Counted from the stretch's first letter, positions 9,327 through 18,739 are shown. The stretch is 64,000 nt of DNA from Mesorhizobium sp. M2D.F.Ca.ET.226.01.1.1 (GCF_004022705.2 NZ_RZOY02000001.1:130956-194955); one strand, 5' to 3'. Translations and numbers: made by a program. The notes: a model not told the origin generated them from the letters alone.

Positions 9327-10472
9327 GTGGGAAAATCGCGGATCGAGGCGGCGGCAATAAGCAGGCGCAGAGCGCTTGGCATGGCCGCTCAAGCGGCGGC
9401 CGCCGCAGGCGTTGGCTTGACCTTGCCCCAGTTCGTCATGGCGGCCCCCTTGGATGAACTCGTCGAGCGCGCACGCCAGGCGGGGGAGAGACATGTTGTG
9501 GTGGCGGGCGGCACCGGCGCCTACGGGGATCTTGTCAAGAGGCACTTCTATCTCCCGTTTACCGAAGCCACGGGCATAGAGGTCGTCCCGACCGGCGGTG
9601 GCTATGGCGAGAAGCTCGCCAAGCTGAAGGCCATGACATCTGTTGGAAAGGTTGAATGGGACGTCATCACCCTTTCGATCGACTCGCTGACCCCCGACGT
9701 CACGAGCCTGCTTCGTGATCTTGGTGATTGCGCCGGCTTGCCGGACGTGGCCAGCCAGGGTGTCGACGGTTCATGTCTGCGCGAGGGCGTGATGTTTGAT
9801 ATAGGAGGCGGCGTTCTTGCCTTCGACAAACGCAGCTTTCCCGAAGGCCAGGCACAGCCGGCCGGCTGGGCGGATTTTTGGAACGTGAAGGCCTTCCCTG
9901 GGCCGAGGGCGCTACCCAACATCGGCAATCCGTGGTGGGCATTAATTGCGGCGCTCGAGGCGGATGGCGTGAGCCGAGACGCATTGTTCCCGCTCGACAT
10001 CGATCGCGCGTTTCGCAAGCTGGACGAGATCAAGCCGCATGTGACGGTATGGTGGAAGAGCGGCGACCAGAGCCAGCAGATCTTTCGCACGCGTGAAGTG
10101 GTGATGGCCATGCTGTTTTCGGGCCGCGCCTTCCGGCTGCGCGGTGAGGGAATCCCACTCGGCATCAGCTGGAACGGTGCGCCGCTGGATGCAGCATTTT
10201 GGGCCGTGACCAGAGCGGCTCAGCATCCAAACGCCGCACTTGCGCTGCTCGATTTCATCTACACGCGCCCGAAGGCGCATGCCGAATTCGCGGCGGAGTC
10301 TTTCGGCTCGACGGCTCAGCGCGGAGCCCTCGATTTCTTGCCGGCCGATGCCAAGGCCTCAAGTGTGCTGCAGCCCGCCAACTGGTCAAACATCGTTCGT
10401 GTCGACCGCGAATGGCTTGCCGCAAACCGGGAGAAGGTTTTGCAGCGCTGGAGCATGTGGATCGCGAGCTGA
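9327..10472 (+). CDS. ABC transporter substrate-binding protein, Tat-type signal
   Basis: A 381-residue periplasmic binding protein of the polyamine/iron-type family (PotD-like). The GTG at 9327 is chosen because GGGAGG lies eight bases upstream; an earlier GTG at 9294 lacks an SD. The N-terminus has SRRRALGM at residues 12-19, then an Ala-rich hydrophobic stretch ending near QFVMAA, which fits a twin-arginine signal peptide. The mature part begins around ERHVVVAGGTGAYGDLVKRHF. It is the first gene of the plus-strand transport operon. The ligand is unknown; the neighbouring enzymes suggest a nitrogen-containing organic compound (inference). Confidence 0.87.
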   Translation: MGKSRIEAAAISRRRALGMAAQAAAAAGVGLTLPQFVMAAPLDELVERARQAGERHVVVAGGTGAYGDLVKRHFYLPFTEATGIEVVPTGGGYGEKLAKLKAMTSVGKVEWDVITLSIDSLTPDVTSLLRDLGDCAGLPDVASQGVDGSCLREGVMFDIGGGVLAFDKRSFPEGQAQPAGWADFWNVKAFPGPRALPNIGNPWWALIAALEADGVSRDALFPLDIDRAFRKLDEIKPHVTVWWKSGDQSQQIFRTREVVMAMLFSGRAFRLRGEGIPLGISWNGAPLDAAFWAVTRAAQHPNAALALLDFIYTRPKAHAEFAAESFGSTAQRGALDFLPADAKASSVLQPANWSNIVRVDREWLAANREKVLQRWSMWIAS

Positions 10473-10568
10473 ACTGATTTCCGAACGCCAGGGCTGCCAA
10501 AGCCATCAGGCTTGGCGATCCTGAAATGTTGTCCCTCAACTTTCGATTTTTTTGGAGGTAGCCGAGCA

Positions 10569-11672
10569 GTGGATGGAGCAAGTGTTTCGGTTCGGGGGCT
10601 CGGCAAGCGTTACGGCGCGGTTCGCGCCGTGAAGGAGGTGGGCATCGAAGTTCGTTCCGGCGAGTTCCTCTCGCTGCTGGGACCCTCAGGGTCCGGCAAG
10701 ACGACACTCCTTATGATGATTGCCGGCTTCGAGTTGCCAAGTGAGGGCGCTATCCGGATTGGCGATCGCGACGTGACTTATGTTGCTCCGAACCGACGCA
10801 ACATAGGGATGGTGTTTCAGCGATACGCGCTTTTTCCCCACATGACGGTCGCGGACAACATCGCCTTTCCGCTGCGTATGCGCAAAGTTGCGAAAGCTGA
10901 AATTAGGCGTCGGGTCGCCGATGCCCTCGCGCTGGTGCAACTCCAAGACTTTGGCAAACGTTTGCCAAGCGAGCTGTCGGGCGGGCAACAACAGCGCGTT
11001 GCGGTGGCGCGCGCTTTGGTGTTCGAGCCGCCCGTCCTTCTCATGGACGAGCCATTGGGCGCGCTCGACAAGAAGCTGCGTGAGCAGATGCAAATCGAGA
11101 TAAAGCGCCTGCAACAGCGGTTGGGCGTGACCGTCATTTATGTGACTCACGACCAGGAGGAGGCGCTCACCATGTCGGACCGTATCGCCGTGATGCGCAA
11201 CGGCTCGCTGGAGCAGATCGGTTCACCGACCGAGCTCTATGACAATCCTGCCACGCCATTTGTCGCCGATTTCGTAGGCAAGACAAACTTCCTGGAAGCT
11301 GTCTGTCAAAGCTGCAACGGAACCGGTCTCGAATTCGGCCTTGGCCAAAGCGGCTTCATTCACCTGAAAGAATGCCCACCCAATCTGCCCTCCCCGCCCC
11401 GGCCTGGCGACAAAATGCGTGTGGCCGTGCGACCGGAGCAGATACGAATCTTCCGTCCAGAAGACAGCGATAGCCCGCCTCTCAACGGCGTCATTGAAGC
11501 CGTGATCTTTGTCGGCTCGTTCCGGACCTTCCTGGTGCGCCTTGCCGGAGGCGAGCTCGTCCATGTTCAGGCCAGCACGGATCATGGCATTGCGCACCCG
11601 CAAGAAGGCGATCGCGTCGGCCTGACCATACCAAGTCAGGCAGTGCAGTTCTTTCCGGAGCGGAGGCCGTGA
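10569..11672 (+). CDS. ABC transporter ATP-binding protein (PotA-like)
   Basis: A 367-residue ATPase. Walker A GPSGSGKTT is at about residues 39-47, followed by the Q-loop, the signature LSGGQQQR, Walker B VLLMDEPLGALD, the H-loop THD and a C-terminal TOBE domain (about 280-365, MRVAVRPEQIRIF). The GTG at 10569 is selected because GGAGG stands at 10554-10558; the open frame upstream to 10512 has no SD. It energises the two permeases encoded next to it in an inner-membrane importer of the spermidine/putrescine class. Its stop overlaps the next gene's GTG. Confidence 0.92.
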   Translation: MDGASVSVRGLGKRYGAVRAVKEVGIEVRSGEFLSLLGPSGSGKTTLLMMIAGFELPSEGAIRIGDRDVTYVAPNRRNIGMVFQRYALFPHMTVADNIAFPLRMRKVAKAEIRRRVADALALVQLQDFGKRLPSELSGGQQQRVAVARALVFEPPVLLMDEPLGALDKKLREQMQIEIKRLQQRLGVTVIYVTHDQEEALTMSDRIAVMRNGSLEQIGSPTELYDNPATPFVADFVGKTNFLEAVCQSCNGTGLEFGLGQSGFIHLKECPPNLPSPPRPGDKMRVAVRPEQIRIFRPEDSDSPPLNGVIEAVIFVGSFRTFLVRLAGGELVHVQASTDHGIAHPQEGDRVGLTIPSQAVQFFPERRP

Positions 11673-12562
11673 CGATGCGCGCCAAACCCTTGGCAGGGAG
11701 TCCTTTTGGGGGCCGCCCAACTTCGGCGCGGGAATATGGGCCGGGTCTGTCGCTGCTTCTCGTCGCACCGCTCGTCCTGCTTCTCGTCGGGGGCTTTCTC
11801 TATCCGGTCGGAAAGCTCTTCTGGGGCAGTATCTTCGTACCGGAAGCGACGTTCGCGAATTACGGGCGCATCCTGCAGGAGCCGCTATTCCTGCTCGTTT
11901 TGTGGCGCACATTCGAGATCGCCTTCGTCGTTACCGCTCTCGCCTTGCTGCTCGGCTACCCGGTCGCTTTGGCGATGGCACGCGTCTCTGGGCGCACGGC
12001 AATACTGATTGCCGCCTGCGTGCTCGTCCCCTTGTGGACGAGCGTCCTTGTCCGCTCCTATGCCTGGATTGTGCTCCTTCAGCGCAACGGTGTCGTCAAC
12101 AACGCGCTGATCGAGACAGGGCTGACAGAGACGCCGTTGCGTCTTCTCTATACACAAGGCGCGGTGATCGCGGCGATGACGCAGGTTCTGCTGCCCTTCA
12201 TGATTTTGCCGATATATTCGGTGGTCCGCAACATCCCCGATGACCTTGTAAGAGCGGCGCGCAATCTCGGCGCCGGGAGCCTCCAGGCCTTCTTTCGCGT
12301 CACGGTGCCGCTCAGCCTTCCCGGCGTGACGGCAGGGGTGCTCATCACCTTCATTCTGTCGCTTGGGTTCTACATCACGCCGGCGCTCGTCGGCGGACCA
12401 GGCACTCTCATGATGTCGACCTTGATCGGTCAGCAGACGACGGAACTCCTTGACTGGCCATTCGCAGGAGCGCTTGCCGCGGTTCTGCTCGCCGCCACGC
12501 TTTTGCTGGTCATTTTTTTCCGGCGCGCGCTCGCGCTTAACAAGGGGTTCAAACTTGGCTAA
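11669..12562 (+). CDS. ABC transporter permease (PotB-like)
   Basis: A 297-residue membrane protein with about six transmembrane helices. It has the EAA-type coupling loop around LVRAARNLGAGSLQAFFRV, followed by the typical final helices. A GTG at 11669 overlaps the ATPase stop codon; the ATG at 11675 is an alternative. It pairs with the next permease to form a heterodimeric channel. Long minus-strand ORFs across this gene are high-GC shadows. Confidence 0.9.
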   Translation: MTMRAKPLAGSPFGGRPTSAREYGPGLSLLLVAPLVLLLVGGFLYPVGKLFWGSIFVPEATFANYGRILQEPLFLLVLWRTFEIAFVVTALALLLGYPVALAMARVSGRTAILIAACVLVPLWTSVLVRSYAWIVLLQRNGVVNNALIETGLTETPLRLLYTQGAVIAAMTQVLLPFMILPIYSVVRNIPDDLVRAARNLGAGSLQAFFRVTVPLSLPGVTAGVLITFILSLGFYITPALVGGPGTLMMSTLIGQQTTELLDWPFAGALAAVLLAATLLLVIFFRRALALNKGFKLG

Positions 12563-13406
12563 CGCTGACCTGGTTCTTGCTGAACGAGCCGTTCGAGAAA
12601 AAGGCCATATCGCCAGCAATACGGCGGCACTTCTTGCCGCGGTGCCGATCGGGTTGATCCTGTTTTTCCTTCTGCTGCCGACGCTCATCGTCATCCCGAT
12701 GTCTGTCGGCACCTCACCCTACATTGAGTTCCCGCCCCGGGGGCTCACATTCAAGTGGTACGAGGCGTATTTCAGCGACCCGGATTGGATGGCCGCAACC
12801 TGGTTCAGCCTTCGTATCGCTGTTGCGACGACGTTCACGGCCACGGTCATCGGCACGCTTGCCGCTGTTGCCTTGGTCCGGGGTCGGCTGCCTGCCAAAG
12901 AGTACCTGCAGGCGCTGACGCTGGCTCCGCTGATCGTCCCCCATATCGTCATCGCCGTCTCGCTCTATCTTTTCTTTGCCCCCCTTGGCCTGGTGGGCAA
13001 CTTCTACGGGTTCGTCATTGCCCACTCGATGCTGGCGGTGCCCTACGTGGTGATCACGGTAAGTGCCGCTCTGCAGCGCTTTGATCCGAACCTCGAGCTT
13101 GCGGCACTCAATTGCGGCGCCACGCGAGTGCAGGCTTTCTTCCATATCGTGCTGCCGAACATCCTGCCCGGCGTTGCCGCCGGCGCGGTGTTCGCTTTCC
13201 TCGCCTCGTTCGATGAGGCGACCGTCGCCTTCTTCATCTCCGGCATCGAGGGCAAGACGATCACGCGTAAAATGTTCGAGGACATCGACTTCAATCTGAC
13301 GCCGGTGATCGCCGCCGTTTCGACTGTCCTGACGCTGGTATCGCTGGTGCTCATGAGCACAATCGAGATTGCGCGGCGGCGGAGCGACCATGGCCGGCGG
13401 GAATGA
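12555..13406 (+). CDS. ABC transporter permease (PotC-like)
   Basis: A 283-residue permease with six predicted membrane helices and the EAA loop LAALNCGATRVQAFFHIV. A TTG at 12555 is proposed as the start: it overlaps the end of the first permease, has AAGGGG about eight bases upstream, and gives the N-terminus ANADLVLAERAVRE before the first helix. The open frame continues upstream inside the previous gene and would be spurious. It works with the PotB-like subunit and the PotA-like ATPase. Confidence 0.88.
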   Translation: MANADLVLAERAVREKGHIASNTAALLAAVPIGLILFFLLLPTLIVIPMSVGTSPYIEFPPRGLTFKWYEAYFSDPDWMAATWFSLRIAVATTFTATVIGTLAAVALVRGRLPAKEYLQALTLAPLIVPHIVIAVSLYLFFAPLGLVGNFYGFVIAHSMLAVPYVVITVSAALQRFDPNLELAALNCGATRVQAFFHIVLPNILPGVAAGAVFAFLASFDEATVAFFISGIEGKTITRKMFEDIDFNLTPVIAAVSTVLTLVSLVLMSTIEIARRRSDHGRRE

Positions 13407-13453
13407 AGCTTGGGTCCTGGCTAGCGCCACGCGCCAACAAAGGGAGAAATCTT

Positions 13454-15028
13454 GTGCATGGAGCAATGCCATCAGGCGGAGCCGAACCTCGGCGCCGGCC
13501 CGACGAAAAGCCGTCGTCCCGCAGACGCATCCTCGTTGGGCGCCTCTTTCATGAGTCTCACAGTTTCAGCCCACAGATCACTTCGGGTGAGGCGTTCGAA
13601 ATCAAGCGGGGTGAGGAGTTGCTCGCTAACGCGCGACAGTCCGGGACGACCCTAGGCGGCATGGTCAATCGGGCGACAGCTTTTGGCTATGAGGTGGTGC
13701 CGACCGTCTCGGCCGTAGCTACACCTGGTGGCTTGGTGGACCATGACTTTTATGTTCAGCTGCGGGACGCTCTGGTCGCTCTGACTCGCCAAGAGCGGTA
13801 CGACGCCATCGCGCTCGAATTGCACGGCGCAATGGCCACGACTGAGCTCCCGGATGCGGACGGCGATCTTCTTGTACGCCTGCGCCAGGCTGTTGGGCCG
13901 GATGTCCCCATTGGCATCGGCCTTGACCTGCATGCCCATGTTACGCCGGCCATGCTTCGTTCGGTCGATATCTGCATCGCATGTAAGGAGAACCCGCATT
14001 CCGACGTGATTTTATGCGGTGAGCGGGTAGTTGAATGCCTGGCGGCAGTGCTGGACGGAACGCTCGACCCGGTCCTCACCATGGCCAAGGTGCCCATGAT
14101 TTTGCCCGGAGCCGCCGAGACCGGTAGCGGCCCTCTTGCCGAACTTCATGCCCGTTCGCGGGTGCTCGCCTCGGCGCATCCGGAAATCTGGGACGTCTCC
14201 CTGTTCAATGTCTATCCCTACGCTGATGACCGGGGCATGGGACAAGCAGTGGTCGTGCTGACGCATGGCCTCAGCCGTCTTGCGCAAACAGCGGCAACGG
14301 AGCTCGCCCAGCTTTTCTGGGCATGGCGTGAGCGCTTCCAGGACGACCTTCTGACTATCGATCAAGCGTTCGAGCTCATCGCTCGCGAGCCCAATCGGCG
14401 CCCGTACATCCTCGCCGACATGGGAGACAGGGTTCTGGCGGGAGCGCCCGGCGACAGCACAGCCATCATCGAACACGCGCTGGCCCGCGCCGACTGCTTG
14501 CGTGGCGCGATCCCGGTCACCGATCCCGATAGCGTCCAAGCGGCGGCAATGGCCGGCATAGGAGCTCAGGTTACACTTGCCATCGGTGGAGGCCTGACGC
14601 CGGGATTCCATCCTCTCACGGTTTCCGGCGTGGTTGCCGCGATAAGCGATGGTCGCTTTGTGATCGATGGACCGTTCGGTGCAGGCGAAGAAACGTCGCT
14701 CGGCGGCACCGCGGTGCTTGTGGTCGATGACCGGCTGAGCATCCTGCTGACGAGCAAGCCAGGCTTCACGCACGATCCGGCAGCTTTTGCTAGCCAAGGC
14801 ATCGATGTCGGGAGCCAGGATTTCGTAGTCGTGAAATCCGGGTATCACTACAAGCTAAATTTCGCGGGGATCGGAACACCCGTTAGCGTTGCAACGCCAG
14901 GGATTGGCTACTACACGCCGGGACTACTGCAGTGGAGGAGAGGACGATTCTGGCCAGAGCACGATGTCCATCAGCCTGAAATCAGGGCTTATGTGAATGC
15001 CAAATCCGCCAAGACGCCGGCTGATTGA
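13454..15028 (+). CDS. M81-family metallopeptidase (MlrC/microcystinase-C-like)
   Basis: About 524 residues. The family hallmarks are RRILVGRLFHESHSFSP near the N-terminus, IALELHGAMAT, LDLHAHV and DMGDRVLAGAPGDST. M81 proteins are zinc-dependent amide/peptide hydrolases; MlrC acts on linearised microcystin, but most relatives have unknown substrates. The GTG at 13454 has AGGGAGA seven bases upstream. An ATG at 13403 overlaps the permease stop and would add 17 residues. Its place at the end of the transport operon suggests that it hydrolyses the imported compound or an intermediate (inference). Confidence 0.85.
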   Translation: MHGAMPSGGAEPRRRPDEKPSSRRRILVGRLFHESHSFSPQITSGEAFEIKRGEELLANARQSGTTLGGMVNRATAFGYEVVPTVSAVATPGGLVDHDFYVQLRDALVALTRQERYDAIALELHGAMATTELPDADGDLLVRLRQAVGPDVPIGIGLDLHAHVTPAMLRSVDICIACKENPHSDVILCGERVVECLAAVLDGTLDPVLTMAKVPMILPGAAETGSGPLAELHARSRVLASAHPEIWDVSLFNVYPYADDRGMGQAVVVLTHGLSRLAQTAATELAQLFWAWRERFQDDLLTIDQAFELIAREPNRRPYILADMGDRVLAGAPGDSTAIIEHALARADCLRGAIPVTDPDSVQAAAMAGIGAQVTLAIGGGLTPGFHPLTVSGVVAAISDGRFVIDGPFGAGEETSLGGTAVLVVDDRLSILLTSKPGFTHDPAAFASQGIDVGSQDFVVVKSGYHYKLNFAGIGTPVSVATPGIGYYTPGLLQWRRGRFWPEHDVHQPEIRAYVNAKSAKTPAD

Positions 15029-15046
15029 ACGATCGAGGCAAGGGCG

Positions 15047-15958
15047 TCAGCCGACCACGGCTTCCTTCAACCGCCGCAGGTGGCCACGGCAGATTTCTTC
15101 GACCAACCTCTGCAATTCCGCAGTGCGCTCACCGAGCCAACCAAGCGCCTCTTCGCTGATGTCGTAATGCTTTGAGTATCGTGCTTTGACATAGGCCTCG
15201 TTCAACGTATTGAACCATGCGCGGTACCGCTGCTGGTCGCGGGGCCACACTTCGGCGAGTCGCCGGTCCTGATCTTCCGCCAAAGCACTCAGGAATGACA
15301 GCTTGTGCGAGGGCGGACTGTAATTGGTCAGGACGAGCAGCAGCGTCGCATAACCATGCTCAAGGGCTTGATGCAAAAGGAATGCGGCCTCCTTCCACAT
15401 TCTACCCTCAAGGGCAGTGGCAAACAGTTTGTGGAAATTGCGAGCCCCCGGAAATCTGTTCTCGAAGTGCTCTCTGGCAGTTTCGTATGCTTCCTTGGGA
15501 GTGAGCGGCCGGGGTTCGGCCAACGGCTCCTCGTCAAGCTCATAAAGCACGATACCATCGCGACGGATGTCAGTGAAGAAGTACTGCCCTTCGCGCAGCG
15601 CCGTATTCACCTCACGGCGCGAATGCACGATGAAGTTTGTCGGCGTTTCCACAGTCTGGTCGCGAATAAGGCGGTCCTTTGCCTTGTACCAGTAAGCGAA
15701 ATCGGCGAGCTTGCGATTGTTGACGACTATCAGCAGGTCGTAGTCCGATCGGTAGCCTTTCATAGTATGCGGCTCGTCGACCCAGTCTCCACGTGCGTAG
15801 GAGCCGAACAAGATCATCTTGAGGATCCGGCCCTTCTTCTTGAATTCGGTCGTGCCATCTGCAATGGCGTCGTCGAATTCTTCATGGATGAGTTCCATGA
15901 TCCGGGCAAGCTCGCGCTGCTTTTTCTCCGGTAGATGATCAATGCTGGTCTTCATCAT
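15047..15958 (-). CDS. Nucleotidyltransferase (MNT) with C-terminal HEPN-like domain
   Basis: About 303 residues. Residues 1-130 form a minimal nucleotidyltransferase fold with GSYARGDW and the metal-binding SDYDLLIV. Residues about 165-300 are helical and HEPN-like (FHKLFATALEGRMWKEAAFLLHQALEHGYATLLL), ending near ARYSKHYDIS, a short form of the R-x-H motif. MNT and HEPN usually occur as separate toxin-antitoxin genes; here they are one chain, as in some larger MNT-HEPN proteins. The start is uncertain (ATG at 15958 or 15955, no clear SD). It lies convergent with the M81 gene and is not obviously part of that operon. Confidence 0.8.
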   Translation of the reverse strand: MMKTSIDHLPEKKQRELARIMELIHEEFDDAIADGTTEFKKKGRILKMILFGSYARGDWVDEPHTMKGYRSDYDLLIVVNNRKLADFAYWYKAKDRLIRDQTVETPTNFIVHSRREVNTALREGQYFFTDIRRDGIVLYELDEEPLAEPRPLTPKEAYETAREHFENRFPGARNFHKLFATALEGRMWKEAAFLLHQALEHGYATLLLVLTNYSPPSHKLSFLSALAEDQDRRLAEVWPRDQQRYRAWFNTLNEAYVKARYSKHYDISEEALGWLGERTAELQRLVEEICRGHLRRLKEAVVG

Positions 15959-16228
15959 CGGTAGGCGTTGCAATCCGGATCAAACGTAACAAAAGGTCGG
16001 CTGCATGGGTCCTGCCATCGCTAGGCAGTCAAGGGAAGGCTGCCAACGGATGCGGTGCCGAGTTTCGCGCCTCGACAATGTCTGCTTGGTTTTGTCGCGC
16101 AATTTTTCCCATTGCAATAGCAAGAATTTCCCAAGATCGGACATCTAGGCTACTCGGAAACTACGCTGCCTCGTTCACTCGGCAGGTGAGCGAAGCAAAG
16201 TTTCGGCGACCAAGAATCACCGTAGGAT

Positions 16229-16819
16229 CTAGGCGAGGCGAATGGTCTGGACCTCAAGGCCCTTCTTGCCTTGCCCGCATTCAACAAGAACCTTTTGCCC
16301 TTCCTCAAGTCCGCCTAGCCCCGAGCGGGCCAGCGCGGTCGCATGAACAAAAATGTCCCTGCCGCCATCAGAGGGTGCGATGAAGCCAAACCCTTTATCG
16401 GGATTGTACCACTTCACCACTCCCTCGCTTGTCGGCCCCGAGCCACTTCCGGAGGGCGCCCCGGCGCGCCCGCTATGGACAGAAGGCTTGGAGAAGACGT
16501 CGCCAACCTCCAGCACCTGCGCGACCTGCCGTCCTCTTGGAGTTTCTTCGATCATAATTTTCAGGCGAGTCCCATCGGAGACATTTCCGCTTCCAGCGGC
16601 CTCCAGAACTCGTATGTGCAGATAGGCCTCAGCACCGTCAGGGAGCTTGACGAAGCCGAAGCCCTTGTTGGCGTTGAACCACACCACCTCGGCGCTCGTA
16701 GGATCAGCAGCTACCACCGGCCGACGTTGAAAATAGCTAGGTTCCGACGTTCGATCGGAAGATCGACCGTCTTCCCTATAATCTCGACGCCGCCCTTGAT
16801 GGTCTCTATATTTGCTCAT
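16229..16819 (-). CDS. Protein with two cold-shock domains
   Basis: A 196-residue protein with an Arg/Asp-rich basic N-terminus. Two cold-shock domains follow: about residues 42-108 (VVWFNANKGFGFVKLPDG) and about 131-195 (GVVKWYNPDKGFGFIAPSDGGRDIFVHATAL). Both keep the KGFGF RNP1 core; only the second has a full FVHATAL-type RNP2. Double-CSD proteins are common in Rhizobiales and bind single-stranded nucleic acid. It stands alone between the MNT gene and the end of the trb operon. The 270 bases downstream (15,959-16,228) show no gene. Confidence 0.9.
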   Translation of the reverse strand: MSKYRDHQGRRRDYREDGRSSDRTSEPSYFQRRPVVAADPTSAEVVWFNANKGFGFVKLPDGAEAYLHIRVLEAAGSGNVSDGTRLKIMIEETPRGRQVAQVLEVGDVFSKPSVHSGRAGAPSGSGSGPTSEGVVKWYNPDKGFGFIAPSDGGRDIFVHATALARSGLGGLEEGQKVLVECGQGKKGLEVQTIRLA

Positions 16820-16951
16820 GGTCTTTCGATTGATCCGCTGCGTACGCCGAGCCGGCCGTCAATATCACTGCCTAGGACACACTGCTTGAGTCAAACTGCA
16901 ATTCCCGCATTTCTACAAAATCGGCAACATACCGACCGTCCCAAGTCGAAA

Positions 16952-18271
16952 CTATCTGGAGTGCAACCCCGGAAACACGATGTCCTGGTCGACGAGAATG
17001 TTGAATTTGTAACCCGGCCGGATTTCGAGCGTCGGCTGCACGTCCATGTTGCGCTGAATGGTCCGATCGGCGACACGCCCGAAAGTTTCCGCAAAATTCC
17101 GCCGCGCCGCGTCTGACGCTGTGTCCTGGGTCGCGAGCGTCGAACTTTCCGGAACGGCCATGTCTATTCCGGTCCCGATCACCGCGATCAAGATTGCCGA
17201 TCCGAAGGTCTGCAGCCATTTACGATCGACCTTGTCACGGAACCCGCCATAGCCCTGCGCATCAGTGCCGGCCATACCCCCGATCTGGAGCGTCGACCCA
17301 TTTGGAAAGATGATGTCGCTCCAGACCACGAGAACGCGGCTCTGCCCAAACGATATCTTGCTGTCATAGCGGCCAAACAGCTTTGTGCCTTGCGGTATGA
17401 GTAAATAGTGCCCCGTGGCGCTGTCATAGACGTTCCGGGAAACCTGTGCGGTGATGCGGCCAGGCAGATCCGAGTTGATGCCGGTGATGAGGGTTGCCGG
17501 GATGACGGAACCACGCTTCAGTTCGTAAGGCGATTGCTGCGGCACCACCTGGTTTGGAAGATATCCGAGTTCCTTCAGGTCAGTGTTGAAGAAGTCCTCC
17601 TTGCCCCGCTGGCCGTTCGCATCGACGTTTTCTCCGCCCCCAAGTCCGACGCGCAAGGCCGCCGCATAGAGGTCGGACGCCGACCCGGGCGTCGATGTAT
17701 TGAAAGCCTGCGGTCCGGCACCTTCAGCGACTGGCGAGCCGGGATAGCCGTCCCGTCCCAGCTTGGTTTTATTGATGGAGATCGGTGCATCATAGGCTGC
17801 GTCATTGGCCTGCAGCCGCGCCATCCGCTGGCGATGGCGTTCGCGCAGATACTGCTCCCGCTGTTCGCGCTCCAGACGGGCACGCCAGATTCCTTCGGGT
17901 TCCAGTTCCTGCATCTTCGTGGGTTCCTCCTGGCGCAATGGTTGAGCCGAGACGAGGTCGGTTCCCGGCTCGATCGGCTTGTTTTCGACAGGCGTGGGTT
18001 GGAACGTGGTTTGCTGCGGTTCCCCGATGATGCCATCCGAAATCCCGCGCTTGATCTGGTCGGCGAAAGTGGAGGCCGAATTGCCGGACGTTTCGCCAAT
18101 GCCGGGGTCTTTACGGAAAAACGACCCGCGTGACGCTAGCCCGTAAATAATCACGGCAAGGAAGACGACCACCAGCACGACGACGACAATGACCGGCAGC
18201 CGGTTGAGCCGTCTCATGCCGGAGTCCCGTTCGGCCTCTGGCGTGCCGCCGAGTTTGAGAGATTGAGCCAT
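16952..18271 (-). CDS. trbI: Conjugal transfer protein TrbI (VirB10-like)
   Basis: A 439-residue VirB10-family protein. A cytoplasmic start and one membrane helix lie at about residues 24-46, followed by a Pro/Gln-rich periplasmic linker. The C-terminal TrbI domain has KRGSVIPATLITGINSDLPG, HYLLIPQGTKLFGRYDSK and FQTFG-type motifs. It spans the periplasm and links inner- and outer-membrane parts of the type IV secretion channel. It is the last gene of the trb operon, 12 bases after trbH. Confidence 0.95.
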   Translation of the reverse strand: MAQSLKLGGTPEAERDSGMRRLNRLPVIVVVVLVVVFLAVIIYGLASRGSFFRKDPGIGETSGNSASTFADQIKRGISDGIIGEPQQTTFQPTPVENKPIEPGTDLVSAQPLRQEEPTKMQELEPEGIWRARLEREQREQYLRERHRQRMARLQANDAAYDAPISINKTKLGRDGYPGSPVAEGAGPQAFNTSTPGSASDLYAAALRVGLGGGENVDANGQRGKEDFFNTDLKELGYLPNQVVPQQSPYELKRGSVIPATLITGINSDLPGRITAQVSRNVYDSATGHYLLIPQGTKLFGRYDSKISFGQSRVLVVWSDIIFPNGSTLQIGGMAGTDAQGYGGFRDKVDRKWLQTFGSAILIAVIGTGIDMAVPESSTLATQDTASDAARRNFAETFGRVADRTIQRNMDVQPTLEIRPGYKFNILVDQDIVFPGLHSR

Positions 18272-18283
18272 GGCTGAGCCTCC

Positions 18284-18739
18284 CTAACTGCGCTTCATGA
18301 CCGAGAGTGCGCTGGCGGGCTCCGCGCCACCGGGCGTCACTTTGTAGGCTCGGCCGAGCTCAACCTTGTCCGTCGACAGGCGCGCGAGAACCTGGCCGTC
18401 ATAGGGCACGATCTGATAGGCGAGCGGGACGGTTCGCGCCCCCTTGTCGGTTTTCTGATCGGTGACGACTGCGTGGCCCCAGCCGCGCAGGGCAGCTTCA
18501 AGCGCCTGTCCGAAGGGTGAGTTGTCCTGTTTGAGCAAGACGGTTGCTTTTCCCGGCCCGACCTGTTCGGCAAGCCTGCTCACCATCTCGCCGGCGATTG
18601 CGTTCGCGGCCGGTCCAGAGATCTCGGCCGGAGCATCGCTTACACCAAGGCCATCTGTCGCGGCCGTCTGACATCCGGAAAGCAGGAGGGCGAAGATCGC
18701 AAAGGATGCGAGGTTGCGGAGTGGGGAAGCTGCCATCAC
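18284..18739 (-). CDS. trbH: Conjugal transfer lipoprotein TrbH
   Basis: A 151-residue protein with a lipoprotein signal peptide and lipobox LLSGC (Cys at about residue 22), then a small periplasmic domain. TrbH takes the VirB7-like position in this T4SS and is anchored to the outer membrane. Its ATG overlaps the trbG stop by four bases. The order G-H-I matches Ti and rhizobial symbiotic plasmids. Confidence 0.93.
   Translation of the reverse strand: MMAASPLRNLASFAIFALLLSGCQTAATDGLGVSDAPAEISGPAANAIAGEMVSRLAEQVGPGKATVLLKQDNSPFGQALEAALRGWGHAVVTDQKTDKGARTVPLAYQIVPYDGQVLARLSTDKVELGRAYKVTPGGAEPASALSVMKRS

Noticed and set aside
11885..12712. 275-codon minus-strand ORF (and a similar one at 12714-13472)
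   Set aside because: Both oppose the two ABC permease genes, are rich in Arg/Asp/Gln without domains, and arise from high-GC codon bias.
14012..14848. 278-codon minus-strand ORF
   Set aside because: Shadow of the M81 peptidase gene; no family features.
16343..17116. 257-codon plus-strand ORF
   Set aside because: Crosses the cold-shock-domain gene and the end of trbI on the opposite strand; composition is not protein-like.
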